From Breviolum minutum Mf 1.05b.01 (lineage: Eukaryota > Sar > Dinophyceae > Suessiales > Symbiodiniaceae): DNA of 64,000 nt. Of this stretch, positions 9,003 through 17,943 are shown piece after piece (position 1 is the stretch's first letter; each line of letters begins with the position of its first letter). Location: NCBI GenBank assembly GCA_000507305.1, contig DF240444.1:1-64000 (forward strand). Direction: 5' to 3'. The position numbers and the translations under genes are program-made. A model generated the notes under the pieces. The model saw only the letters and a list, made by a program, of their open reading frames with translations. It was not told where the DNA came from and did no database searches.

Positions 9003-11150
9003 TCAAACAAAATAAACAAATCTCATGAAAAAACTGAAAGTCCAGACTGAATGTCTAGCACAGTGCCAAGCCTCTCCACATCCATATTCTGTCACCAGAA
9101 CTTCTAAGAAAGCACTCAGCGCAGGCATGTCGCTGGCAGTGAGGACAAGGCTGGCAACTTCATCTCGCTGCAATTCTGTTCCCATTCCGTGGTAGACTTT
9201 CAAAAGATCCTTGCCGTATTCATTCTCGAGAACATGTGCAGCCCTGAGCGTGTTGCAGGCCTGGGCATAATAGGACACATCGCCTCCGAACTCTTCAGAC
9301 TTCAATTTGTGGTGGCGCGTGGAATACCTGTAGGAAGAGTTGTTGTCTGCGCACTTCCGCATCAGGCCGTCAAGGATAGCATTTGTGTCTTGATTGTCAT
9401 GATGCGATGCCGCTTCGGGCAGAACAAAATTCAAAGGCATGAAAATAGATGTTCGCCCAAAGGATACCATAGGCAGCGTGGGGATCAGCAGCGCGGTTGC
9501 ATTTTCTTCATTGTCTTCTCTGGGAGCTGGCACAGCTGGAATTTGTCTGTTGGGCGGTTCCCATTCCATTTGTGTCCAAGCTGCCTGCCACTCTGAAGGC
9601 TTCTGCATAAACTCTACTGCTGCCGTTCTTGTGTGTTCTTGAAAATGTTCTGCTTCTGGCCAGGGAAACGATTGAAGTGTTGGTTCTGGAAGGTCGAGCG
9701 CCCGAAACAATCGGACACTTTCCTCAGCACGGTCAAGACAAACATTTTCATCAAAAAGGCTTTGCAACTGGCTTGTGCGGCTGTTGACAGAGGGCTCCAT
9801 GGCTTCAGCCAAAATGAGTAGTTCGTGGCTGGCACGTGTCAAGCCCACCAGTCTCCTTCCTGCGTGCGTGCTGTGTCCACCTGGAGCAGTCTCTTCTGGC
9901 TTCCTTCTTTGGAGACTGAGAAAGATCACCTTGTGGAACGTGTCTCCTTGCACTGTTTCAGGAGTTCCGACAGCAATCCTTGCTTGCTCCTCTTCTTGAA
10001 GTCCTGACCTCCAAGTTTCTAGAATGTTGACACTGTGCCTGTACAGCACGATGATCCCGACCGTCATCCTTTGTTGTAACCAAGCTTTGGCTACGGAAGT
10101 GATGAGCATAAAGAGAGTGCGCCCGAACACACAAGTCACTCCACTGCGTCGCCCAACATCCTCCCATAGAGAACCTGACAATTGGATCTTGTGCAGCACC
10201 GTATCATGGGAACACCTGCAAGTGACACGTTCTTCGCCCAATTGATGCAACAAGTCTGCAATTCTTTGCCCCCATCTTCGGACAGTATGGAGACGCACGT
10301 TATTGGCATGCGGGACCAAGAATTCCGTGGCAGTAGTGTAAATGGGATAGAGTGGAAGTGCTGAGGAAGGCAGGCTCTGCGCCGTGCCTGTTTGTCTTTC
10401 TTCAGGATCGTGGCCTGGCATTCCTCTGTAGGTGTTCTTGGCCTGCTCCAGTCGTTGCGGCTTGTCACCGGCCATGATCACAAAGTCGAAGTGGGCGGCC
10501 AGACTTATGAATTCTGTGAAACTGGAGTTTTCTATCTCATCGTGGACTAAGACTTGGAGCTGCCGGTTGCGCGCCCACACTGGCGTTTTGCTCAGGGTCT
10601 TCCTGGCCAGGTCTGCTGTCATGACCATGATTTTCGTGCCGGTCAGCATAGCCTGCATTTGCTCATGTCTTTTCCACAAAATGTTGACGAAAAGCACTTG
10701 GACCCTTTCTGCGTGCAGGGCCAGAGCTGCAGGCTCTTTGGGCCCCACAGCATCAATCTTCTCGTCCAATTCCTGGAGGCGGTTCAGCACCCTCGCAAGA
10801 GCTATGTCGGAACTAGCTCCTACGCCAGCCATGAGGTGGTTCTCCTCGTCCTGAACCTCGGAATCACCTGCATTGATCCAAACCTCTTCTTTAGAAAGCT
10901 TGTCCCGGAGCAGTTTGAGAATTGGATCACGGTGTTTTTTTCGGCTTGTGACGTAGATGGCTAGAGCTGTCTGTCCGGCAATTCTCGCCCAAGCCGCCAG
11001 GAGCACGGCAAGGATGTAAGATTTACCTCCGCCTGCCGCAGACCAAAGTGCGTGCACGCAACCGTCTGCTTCTAAGATCTGCTGAGCGGCACGTCTTTGC
11101 TCGTCATCCAAGGAAAGATCATCCACAGTCACACCTGGCTGGTACAACAT
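9003..11150 (-). CDS. SF1 (Upf1-like) helicase/ATPase
   Basis: A 715-residue open frame with superfamily 1 helicase motifs. Walker A is SAAGGGKS (residues 37-44), preceded by a Q-motif-like DEQRRAAQQI. Walker B is LVHDEIE (201-207), motif III is MAGDKPQ (226-232), motif V is TVQGDTFHKVIFLSLQ (399-414), and motif VI is RRLVGLTRASHELLIL (432-447). The last two are typical of Upf1/Dna2-type enzymes that translocate on single-stranded nucleic acid. The first Met follows a hairpin element at 11271 by about 120 bp, and a second copy lies at 11393. A third copy lies inside the coding sequence at 10369. The C-terminal third has no recognised domain, and the last ~20 residues may be intron read-through. 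The substrate is unknown. Linkage to a transposase-like gene and an ATPase with the same 5' tag suggests a shared element, but this is inference. Confidence 0.8.
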   Translation of the reverse strand: MLYQPGVTVDDLSLDDEQRRAAQQILEADGCVHALWSAAGGGKSYILAVLLAAWARIAGQTALAIYVTSRKKHRDPILKLLRDKLSKEEVWINAGDSEVQDEENHLMAGVGASSDIALARVLNRLQELDEKIDAVGPKEPAALALHAERVQVLFVNILWKRHEQMQAMLTGTKIMVMTADLARKTLSKTPVWARNRQLQVLVHDEIENSSFTEFISLAAHFDFVIMAGDKPQRLEQAKNTYRGMPGHDPEERQTGTAQSLPSSALPLYPIYTTATEFLVPHANNVRLHTVRRWGQRIADLLHQLGEERVTCRCSHDTVLHKIQLSGSLWEDVGRRSGVTCVFGRTLFMLITSVAKAWLQQRMTVGIIVLYRHSVNILETWRSGLQEEEQARIAVGTPETVQGDTFHKVIFLSLQRRKPEETAPGGHSTHAGRRLVGLTRASHELLILAEAMEPSVNSRTSQLQSLFDENVCLDRAEESVRLFRALDLPEPTLQSFPWPEAEHFQEHTRTAAVEFMQKPSEWQAAWTQMEWEPPNRQIPAVPAPREDNEENATALLIPTLPMVSFGRTSIFMPLNFVLPEAASHHDNQDTNAILDGLMRKCADNNSSYRYSTRHHKLKSEEFGGDVSYYAQACNTLRAAHVLENEYGKDLLKVYHGMGTELQRDEVASLVLTASDMPALSAFLEVLVTEYGCGEAWHCARHSVWTFSFFMRFVYFV
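10369..10391 (-). repeat. Hairpin element inside the helicase CDS
   Basis: A copy of the GC-rich element in coding sequence, with the longer palindrome CAGGC...GCCTG around the CGCCGTGC core. It keeps the reading frame. It is one of only two intragenic copies. Confidence 0.75.
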
Positions 11151-11270
11151 GATGAATTTCTTCGACTTTCTCTAATCTTCCCTTTTCTTTTAAAAGCATT
11201 CCAGGAAAAGTTTGAAGGCATTAAATCTAATAGCCTTCACCTCACAAATGGGAATGGTATTTTTTTTTAC

Positions 11271-11293
11271 CGCAGGCACAGCGCCGTGCGGGC
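11271..11293 (-). promoter_or_regulatory. 5' hairpin element, copy 1
   Basis: Matches the consensus CGCAGGCNCNGCGCCGTGCG. On the minus strand GCAC and GTGC can pair around a GGCGCT loop. It lies 120 bp upstream of the helicase start and is followed about 40 bp further upstream by a TTGACAC motif shared by other copies. Role unknown: a 5' UTR hairpin, promoter element or short mobile sequence are all possible. Confidence 0.7.
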
Positions 11294-11392
11294 AAAAGAA
11301 TCAGAAAGGGAGAACTCATCTGACATTTGACACATGTAAAAAATCTTTCAAGATCGATATCTTACGGTTGTGGGGCTTGTACTATTTGTTTC

Positions 11393-11415
11393 CGCAGGCC
11401 CTGCGCCGTGCGGGC
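11393..11415 (-). promoter_or_regulatory. 5' hairpin element, copy 2
   Basis: A second copy 122 bp from the first. The following 60 bp (GAACTCATCTGA, then CTTGACAC) also repeats, so the unit that was duplicated is about 80 bp and not only the hairpin. Confidence 0.7.
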
Positions 11416-11580
11416 AAAAGTTTCGGAATGCAGAACTCATCTGATACTTGACACTTGTGGTTCCTTCTCTATTGGGTGGTTTCTTCTATATGTTCAAAGA
11501 AGTCTAGCAAACCAAAAAAAACTAGACCCTGTCGTCGCTTCTGCTCTTAGGGATATAAGCCGTAAAAAAAAAGTTTGGGG

Positions 11581-12771
11581 TCAAACTGCCTCACACTGCC
11601 CTGTCTCAAAGTCCCGGCCTAGGAGTTTCAGCACGTTGGTAAAGCGATCCATTGGCTTGCCTAGCAGCTGCTGGAGAGGACTGGTAAATTCGGACAAGTT
11701 CTTCATGCTCCTCACAGCTTCACTCAAAGAACTAAACTCGAAGGAGAGGGAGCTCACAGAAGCAAACGCGATCAGATACAGACGATCGCCTCGCTCAAAG
11801 ACATACTCCTGTGCACCAAAATGCATCACCATGGACCTGCCATCGGGGGAGAAAGCCAAGCACCCCACCCGNAATCGGACCACTTCCAGATGCCCTGCTT
11901 GAGCTGCTGTGAACAGGGGCGTCGCTCCATCGGCGGTCTGAGCTTGGTCTTTGTTAGCCTTTGACTCCATGAGAGACTGGACGACCTCTAGGTGGCCGTT
12001 GGAAGCGGCCCTGAAAAGAGGCATTGCCCCATTCTGTATTGTCCCTTGATCTATGTTGGCGCCGGACGCCAGCAGCAATCGCACGACATCCACGTGACCT
12101 TTCCCAGCAGCTATGCAAAGAGGTGTTTCTCCATCACATCTAGTCCCACGATCTTTGTTGGCACAGTACTGTAACAGCAATCGGACAACTCCAAGATGCC
12201 CTTCCTCAGCTGCTATGAAAAGAGGCGTTTCATGTTCTTCATCATCAGTCCTGCCGTGGTCTGGATTGGCTAGGCTTTCAAGTAGCGCTCGGACAATATC
12301 CTGGTGCCCCGCTTGAGCTGCAGCGAAAAGGGGGGTATCTTGAAGCCACCTTTTGCTCCTCCCCCGCTCTTTGTCAGCGCCTGCTTCTAGGAGTAAGGAC
12401 AGGCATTGGAGATTTCCATGCAGGGCTGCCTCATAGAGCGGCGTGATTCCATTTACGTCCTCAAAATTTGGATTTCTAGGACGACTCAAAGCCATTTCCA
12501 AAAGTCTAGAATCATTGCGCCGGCTAGCGTCCATGAGTTCCTGATCTATCTCTCTGTCTGGCGGCTCAAATCCTAAGATCACCAGCTGCACAACTTGACA
12601 GGTCAAGGTTTGATTATCCTCCAGTGCCCAATTGTTCGCAAGCAGCCGTAGTCGGAAGCGTGGGATCCCCACTTCTACCGCCAAGCTTTGCTTGAGGACC
12701 TTGACTGAAAGGCCCACGTCCTCAAAAAAAGCAATGGTATTGCCGCCGACGGAAGAAATCACTTCAACCAT
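11581..12771 (-). CDS. Ubiquitin-like plus ankyrin-repeat protein
   Basis: Starts at ATG 12771, 62 bp downstream of a hairpin element. Residues 1-68 have a ubiquitin-like pattern (VKVLKQSLAVEVGIPRFRLR, then the LEDNQTL turn). Residues 75-299 hold about seven ankyrin repeats with TPLFIAAEEGHLGVVRLLL-type helices. UBL-ankyrin proteins are common in dinoflagellates, and such repeats mediate protein binding. At residue 300 the sequence has an N (base 11872). Beyond it the frame stays open to 11581, but the residues (for example RVGCLAFSPDGRSMVM) are no longer ankyrin and look WD40-like for one strand. That tail may come from a different locus joined at the gap. The first 299 residues are secure; the C-terminus is not. 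Confidence 0.8.
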   Translation of the reverse strand: MVEVISSVGGNTIAFFEDVGLSVKVLKQSLAVEVGIPRFRLRLLANNWALEDNQTLTCQVVQLVILGFEPPDREIDQELMDASRRNDSRLLEMALSRPRNPNFEDVNGITPLYEAALHGNLQCLSLLLEAGADKERGRSKRWLQDTPLFAAAQAGHQDIVRALLESLANPDHGRTDDEEHETPLFIAAEEGHLGVVRLLLQYCANKDRGTRCDGETPLCIAAGKGHVDVVRLLLASGANIDQGTIQNGAMPLFRAASNGHLEVVQSLMESKANKDQAQTADGATPLFTAAQAGHLEVVRXRVGCLAFSPDGRSMVMHFGAQEYVFERGDRLYLIAFASVSSLSFEFSSLSEAVRSMKNLSEFTSPLQQLLGKPMDRFTNVLKLLGRDFETGQCEAV

Positions 12772-12833
12772 GGCGATGGGATGCGTGTCCGTGCAATCTC
12801 TGATTCAGGGCTATCCGAATACGATTTTTTTTC

Positions 12834-12856
12834 CACAGGCTCGGCGCCGTGCGGGC
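12834..12856 (-). promoter_or_regulatory. 5' hairpin element, copy 3
   Basis: CACAGGCTCGGCGCCGTGCG, one change from consensus in the CGCAGG end. It lies 62 bp upstream of the ankyrin gene start, with TTGACAC about 30 bp further upstream. Confidence 0.7.
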
Positions 12857-13224
12857 CCAAAAAAAAATGCAGAAAAATACTTACACTTGACACTTTGTTC
12901 TTGTGGTTGGTATTTGAGTTGATGTGTACCGAAACAAAATGAAGGAAAGTCACAAATTTCACATCTGAAGTTTAAGTGTCGTGCAAATTAGAAACGGTGT
13001 CTCAGAGCTGTGTGTATGAATGTTCGCATTGATGTGATACATCGGCACAAAGCGGTGGTTTGTGGATGGGTCACAGAAATACAACAACAACTCAACAATC
13101 CACCTTTGTCAGGCACTTGAGACGCATCGCTTTAATTCTCATGTGGTATGCAAATATACGTCTCAAAATCCCACATGGCAAGCCAGTTGTCACTCAGCAG
13201 CATTTTTTTCGGATGACCACGTAA

Positions 13225-13634
13225 GTGCTACGGTTCAGCACATTTGCCGAAACACTCCGCGTTTTTCCGGAGTCCTTTTTCGGTCTGATGGTCTCTGGGC
13301 GTGTCCCACAAAAGTGTGAAACTAATGGGAACATTTTCATTGATCGAAGCAGCAAGGCCTTTTCACATGTGTTGAGTTTCTCAGGTGTGGGGACAAGGGC
13401 TGTACTACCAAGAATTTGCCTCACGTCAAGGAACGAGAAGAACTCCTTCGCGAGGCTGATTTTTACAATCTGCCTCAATTGGTACGCTTGCTTCGAGATG
13501 TCTATGTTGTGGCGTCGCATGGGGCGACCATTGAAAACGACGCTGTATTGCAGGGTAAAAAGCTGTCGGCTGCAATGCTGGATGTGCCAGACACACACAA
13601 CTTTGAAGTTACTTTTTCCCTGGCAAAGCCTTGA
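13225..13634 (+). pseudogene. KCTD-type BTB/T1 domain fragment with a frameshift
   Basis: The plus strand carries the T1/BTB domain of KCTD proteins in two frames. From 13225 it reads FSTFAETLRVFPESFFGLMV, then SGRVPQ and GNIFIDRSSKAFSHVLSF. From about 13383 the match continues one frame over as LPHVKEREELLREADFYNLP. One missing base near the TTTCTCAGG at 13380 explains the shift. KCTD T1 domains oligomerise and often act as adaptors for cullin-3 ligases. The VGG start of the domain is not in frame, and TAA lies directly before 13225. The gene is therefore a decayed or misassembled fragment. Its last codons abut the duplicated segment that starts at about 13640. Confidence 0.75.
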
Positions 13635-13854
13635 AGAATAAACTGCCCAAGCTGACCGGCACAGAGCAGATCCTGCGAACACTGGTCTGCAAAGTTGCGC
13701 GGCCTGCTCTTGCTCCCCACAAATCCAAATGGATATGGGCACATCGCTCACGGTGAAGCACAGGTTTCTGTCAGACCTGGCAACAGGTGGAATTTCCAAC
13801 GGCCATCCATGACGTTGCACATTGTTCCATGGCTGTGGGAATGGAAACTTTTTC

Positions 13855-13877
13855 CGCAGGCACAGCGCCGTGCTGGC
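13855..13877 (-). promoter_or_regulatory. 5' hairpin element, copy 4
   Basis: CGCAGGCACAGCGCCGTGCT, inside duplicated segment A and upstream of the truncated gene start. Confidence 0.7.
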
Positions 13878-14284
13878 AACAGAAAAAGAATGGAGAATGA
13901 TACTGACACTTCACACATGTTAAAATTCTGAAGTGCGATATGTCATGCCTGTGGGTCTTGACACTTTGTTCGTGTTGTTGACTGGCTGGACTGGTCCAAC
14001 AAAAGGCTTTCGGAGCTCACACATAGTAGAATCGGCTTCCCATTGAATCCAAAACAGTGGCATAAGCGATAACCTATTTTAATTTACTGGTGGTGGTTTC
14101 TTCTATAAGTGCAATCAAGGCCGGCAAATCAAAAAACACAGACCCTGTCGGTGCTTCTCCTGTTCTGGATATACAGATTGCGCCGCCAAGCACAGCTGCA
14201 GCCCCAGGGTGGCAAGACTCCGTCTGCTCGAACGCATCGCGCTGCCTGCACGACTCCAGAGGTAGGAGGAAGGCAGTTGATAGA

Positions 14285-14487
14285 AACAACAACAAACCCC
14301 GACAAACAAATAACAACAGATAACAAGAAGTAACAACAAGTAACAACATGTGACAACAAGTAACAATAAGTAGCAACAACAAGTAACAACAAGTGACAAC
14401 AAGTGACAATAAGTAACAACAACAAGTGACAACAAGTGACAAGAAGTAACAACATGTGACAACAAGTAACAATAAGTAGCAACAACA
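14285..14487. repeat. AACAAGTRAC tandem array A
   Basis: Short units such as AACAAGTGAC, AATAAGTAGC and AACATGTGAC repeat in a mixed order and end at the N at 14488. The minus-strand leucine-, cysteine- and valine-rich open frames here are repeat artefacts. Array length is unreliable because the assembly gap lies in it. Confidence 0.9.
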
Positions 14488-14488
14488 N

Positions 14489-15371
14489 AATCCTGAGCCC
14501 AGAGACGCCGATAGTTGGCCACAAGCTGTGGGTTATCGAGCTTTGCTGCCCAGAACGGGCAGTGGCGGACTCCATGCACTTCTCGCAACACTCGGAAATC
14601 TCCCCAGACACGGATGCCTCCACTCTTTTGCGGGGCGCCAACAATCGCCACCAAATGCGCCAGGATTGGGTTGGCGAGCATTTCATACACCACATTCTGG
14701 TGAATGACTCGCCGGCATGCAGCTAGAAAATATTCTATTCCATACTGAAAGAAGGCTTTGGTGTCGTTGGGCTTCAGCGTCACCAATGGAACAGCTGGCG
14801 CCATTCGAATGAACTCTTGCCACTTGAGCTTGGGACTGCACCAAACATTGCCAATGTTCATGGCCTGCAACCATGCATCCAAGCTTCCCACTGCAAATCG
14901 GCTACTTTGTGTTGCTGCGGCCTCCATTTCACGCAGGACCGCGGTGCACTTCCGCCTCCATGTGTTGCGGATGTTTCGGCTGTTGCCGGTCATGCGCATT
15001 ACATCTTCCAAGTTGTTCTCCAAACTTGTCACAACGGCATTGGCACACGAAGATTGCTGAGCCTAATTGTTGCGATTGGTTGGTGGCCAATGCATCTTCC
15101 CAGGTGAAATTGTTTTGAGCCCAAACATTGTCTGGAAGGTTGGGCGCAGAAAAAACTGCCCAAGCTGACCGGCACAGAGCAGATCTTTCGAACACTGGTC
15201 TGCAAAGTTGTGCGGCCTGCTCTTGCTCCCCACAAATCCAAATGGATATGGGCACATCGCTCACGGTGAAGCACAGGTTTCTGTCAGACCTGGCAACAGG
15301 TGGAATTTCCAACGGCCATCCATGACGTTGCACATTGACATCATAGAGCACACCAAAGCATTGTTCCATGG
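14489..15371 (-). CDS. Unrecognised protein, frame break or short intron near 15060
   Basis: The ATG at 15371 is 23 bp downstream of a hairpin element. The first frame runs MEQCFGVLYDVNVQRHGWPL and on through GEQEQAAQLCRPVF to NNFTWEDA near 15080. From about 15050 the protein continues in another frame (SLENNLEDVMRMTGNSRNIR, then GSLDAWLQAMNIGNVWCSPK and LDNPQLVANYRRLWAQD) up to the N at 14488. A TTAG before GCTCAG could be an acceptor, so a short intron or a frameshift separates the halves. The protein is helical and tryptophan-containing, about 290 residues as visible. I recognise no domain. The C-terminus is lost in the gap, and a truncated tandem copy of its 5' end lies downstream. Confidence 0.55.
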
Positions 15372-16087
15372 CTGTGGGAATGGAAACTTTTTCCGCAGGC
15401 ACAGCGCCGTGCGGGCAACAGAAAAAGAATGGAGAATGATACTGACACTACACACATGTTAAAAATCTGAAGTGCGATATGTCATGCCTGTGGGTCTTGA
15501 CACTTTGTTCGTGTTGTTGACAGGCTGGACTGGTCCAACAAAAGGCTTTCGGAGCTCACACATAGTAGAATCGGCTTCCCATTGAATCCAAAACAGTGGC
15601 ATAAGCGATAACCTATTTTGATTTACTGGTGGTGGTTTCTTCTATAAGTGCAACCAAGGCAGGCAAATCCCAAAAAAAAAACACAGACCCGGTCGGTGCT
15701 TCTCCTGTTCTGTATATACAGATTGCGCCGCCAAGCACAGCTGCAGCCCCAGGGTGGCAAGACTCCGTCTGCTCGAACGCATCGCGCTGCCTGCACGACT
15801 CCTGAGGTAGGAGGAAGTCAGTTGATAGAAACAACAACAAACCCCGACAAACAAATAACAACAGATAACAAGAAGTAACAACAAGTAACAACATGTGACA
15901 ACAAGTAACAATAAGTAGCAACAACAAGTAACAACAAGTGACAACAAGTGACAATAAGTAACAACAACAAGTGACAACAAGTGACCAGAAGTAACAACAT
16001 GTGACAACAAGTAACAATAAGTAGCAACAACAAGTGACAACAAGTGACAGTAAGTAACAACAAGTGACAAAAAGTGACAACAATGTN
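15155..16087 (-). repeat. Duplicated gene 5' region, copy B
   Basis: The intact partner of the copy at 13640. Hairpin element, spacer and tandem array are in the same order. Differences are scattered substitutions and small indels, which suggests a recent tandem duplication of a unit of about 1.54 kb. Confidence 0.85.
15394..15416 (-). promoter_or_regulatory. 5' hairpin element, copy 5
   Basis: CGCAGGCACAGCGCCGTGCG, 23 bp upstream of the start codon of the unknown gene. Of all copies, this spacing most suggests a 5' UTR hairpin next to the initiation codon. Confidence 0.72.
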
Positions 16088-16125
16088 AATAAGTAACAAC
16101 AAGTGACAAAAAGTGATAACAATGT
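15829..16125. repeat. AACAAGTRAC tandem array B
   Basis: A longer version of array A with the same unit types plus AAAAAGTGAC units, interrupted by an N at 16087. Confidence 0.9.
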
Positions 16126-16791
16126 GTCTGTCTACAGCTTCATTTTTTTCAGGTCTAAATTGTTTGTTTCCAATAGCAACAAAAATTTTACAACGGCTGA
16201 CCTGAAGCACATTTGGTTGTATTGCATGCGCGAAAGAATTCTTCCAACGTAGGAAAAAGTTAGTTTTAGTATTGCATCTTTTTGATTCTTGTTGTCATTC
16301 GATGTCATAGGTTGTCCGCTCTTGTCCTTTCCCTGCAAGGCACATTCTGTAGATCGGCTCCATGGGCTTCCAATCCGTAGGGCGAGCGGCTGGGTAGCAA
16401 ACATTGTTAGCGAATTCAAGGCAGGTGTCTCTCCTGTTGCTCATGTGACAGAACTGTCCAAGACAGCTTGAAAAAGACCTGGATCTGTGACACTCGTCGG
16501 TTTCTACGTGTCCGCTCATGCGCAGCGACGTTGATAATTGCTGCGGTCACATCCGAACGGAGGGCGCCATAGGCAATCTGTCTGGGTAAATTATAATAAT
16601 TCGTAGGTCGTTGGGTCGAATTTCATATTTCCAAATGGAAATAAGCCTGGGTCGCTGAAATACGAAATTATTTTCAGGTCGTAGGTCGTATCTATTGTCT
16701 CAAAAACAAGGGTATATAAAAGGATCCCAGACTATTCGAAACACGCCCCTCCCTCAAACCAGACCTGCCGGGAATCGAGCCTGCGGTTTTT
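16126..16791. other. No firm gene; weak minus-strand open block and inverted repeat
   Basis: The minus strand is open at 16295-16519 (NRRDTCLEFANNVCYPAARP), without a recognised family. From 16600 to 16695 GGTCGTAGGTCGT-type motifs and AAATACGAAATT/AATTTCATATTT form loose inverted repeats. A TATATAAAAGG stands at 16713, but TATA boxes are not expected in dinoflagellates. Confidence 0.35.
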
Positions 16792-16852
16792 TCTCAAGAC
16801 GTCCAATTTGGACTTTTTGGCCCCCAAAAAGCTCAAATTGGACGTCTTGAGA
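16792..16852. mobile_element. 61-bp near-perfect fold-back palindrome
   Basis: The arm TCTCAAGACGTCCAATTTGG followed by ACTTTTTGG meets its inverted copy after a few C residues. Only two or three positions mismatch. Relatives occur at 18667, 19187 and 19590. Fold-back elements of this type form strong hairpins in RNA or single-stranded DNA. It lies about 150 bp beyond the stop of the H3-fold gene. Confidence 0.85.
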
Positions 16853-17004
16853 AACTAGAGTATATTATGCAACCAAAATTCCTTTTTTGGCCCAGCCAGC
16901 AGGATTTCGTGTTTGCTTTTCCAGGACTTAGTTGACGACCCTTAACCTAAACCTTTCCCGCAGCTCTGCGAACGGCCTCTTTTTCCAAGCGTCCACGGTG
17001 TTGT

Positions 17005-17943
17005 CTAGACACGAGCCTGCACGTGCAAAACGAGTGTCATGTCAGCCACAAAAACTGTCTTTCGCTTTGCATGCTGTGCCACCAGGACGCATCGAGAAAA
17101 CAGCTCTGACAAAAACACTTCCGTAGCTTCTTGCAAGCACTCCAGCGCTTGCTGGTGGAATTTAAAGGATGAATCTAAATCTAAGTCGGAGATCATATCC
17201 TTGATCAATCGGGCGAAGGCTTTCTTTGGGATTTGCAACTCTTTTCGCAAGTGCTCTGGTCGCGATGTCCTTTGACTGACTACCTTTGCAACCGTTCCAG
17301 CAGGCTGCACTGCCTCAACGGTTTTCAAAGCTGCCTGCATGACTTTTCCGTTGTTGAAGTGAAAGGTGGCTGCATCAGCTTCACGTGACACTTCGTGTTT
17401 TTCCAAAAGTGCCTTAAGTGTTGAGCTGATTGGAACTGAGACAGAGATCATGCAAGAGCGCTGGCCACCATGCAAAGGGGCTTCCACACTGCCAACCGCT
17501 TCTGCCCTTTCTGTTGCAGCCTCAAGTACTGGAGGCATGTCCATGATCTCTTGCGCAGCCGCCTCAGCTGCTTCGTGGCTCATGGGGAGGTGCTGCTCCT
17601 TGTCATCTCCGGAGTCCTCGTCACCTTCTACCTCGTGACCTTCTAGGTCCGCCTTTAGCTGCAAGCCATTGGGGCATGTAGGCTTTTCTGACAAGTACCA
17701 AGCCAGGTGCTCCTTTGCTGCTGCAAAGCGGGACATGTGAAAGTCTGCTTCTGCCAGAAAAAGATAGGCCTCGTGCACGACTTCTGGACTATTAGGGGTG
17801 AGCAAGGCCATCTGAGCGTGAGACCTCACTTCAATCCATTTGTTTTCAAGACGCATCGCACGAGCTTCAGACATGTGCTCATCAGCTGACACCGCTGACA
17901 ACGAAGCCTGGCAGCAGCAATGACAGCTCGAAGTATGCTTCAT
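17005..17943 (-). CDS. Histone H3-fold protein with N-terminal TPR-like extension
   Basis: One uninterrupted 312-codon frame. Residues 232-312 align with the whole histone H3 core. LRKELQIPKKAFARLIKDMI matches the region of H3 helix 1, FKFHQQALECLQEATEVFLS matches helix 2, and QHAKRKT matches the conserved HAKRxT turn before helix 3. The canonical H3 tail is absent. Residues 27-90 instead look like two TPR repeats (RAMRLENKWIEVRSHAQMAL ending NSP, then AYLFLAEADFHMSRFAAAKE ending KP). Residues 103-150 are acidic. Residues 164-212 might be a ubiquitin-like fold (ISVSVPISSTLKALLEKHEV), which is weak. Canonical H3 is about 135 residues, so this is a 2.3-fold longer fusion. Possible roles are a centromeric or specialised H3 variant, or a chaperone-like decoy. 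It has no intron in the frame and no clear hairpin element upstream. Confidence 0.85.
   Translation of the reverse strand: MKHTSSCHCCCQASLSAVSADEHMSEARAMRLENKWIEVRSHAQMALLTPNSPEVVHEAYLFLAEADFHMSRFAAAKEHLAWYLSEKPTCPNGLQLKADLEGHEVEGDEDSGDDKEQHLPMSHEAAEAAAQEIMDMPPVLEAATERAEAVGSVEAPLHGGQRSCMISVSVPISSTLKALLEKHEVSREADAATFHFNNGKVMQAALKTVEAVQPAGTVAKVVSQRTSRPEHLRKELQIPKKAFARLIKDMISDLDLDSSFKFHQQALECLQEATEVFLSELFSRCVLVAQHAKRKTVFVADMTLVLHVQARV

Larger units (their letters stand above)
13640..14487 (-). repeat. Duplicated gene 5' region, copy A (truncated)
   Basis: About 830 bp near-identical to 15155-16020, offset about 1.54 kb. In transcription order it contains the AAC-rich array, a unique spacer, the hairpin element and the first ~50 codons of the unknown gene. 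Relative to copy B it lacks 26 bp between two ATTG repeats just after the start codon. It then breaks off into the antisense of the KCTD fragment, so it is a headless promoter-plus-start copy. Confidence 0.85.

Noticed and set aside
13194-13820. A 208-codon minus-strand ORF
   Set aside because: Its first ~50 codons are the duplicated gene start. The rest is the antisense of the KCTD coding sequence, so it is a chimera of two features.
14285-16125. Direct-repeat arrays as CRISPR
   Set aside because: Units are short, without unique spacers of constant length, and the genome is eukaryotic.
14115-16210. Leu/Cys/Val-rich ORFs resembling membrane proteins
   Set aside because: Translation of the AACAAGTRAC arrays; they run through N bases.
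16713-16723. TATATAAAAGG as a TATA box
   Set aside because: Dinoflagellates lack a standard TATA box and no gene starts at a fitting distance on either strand.
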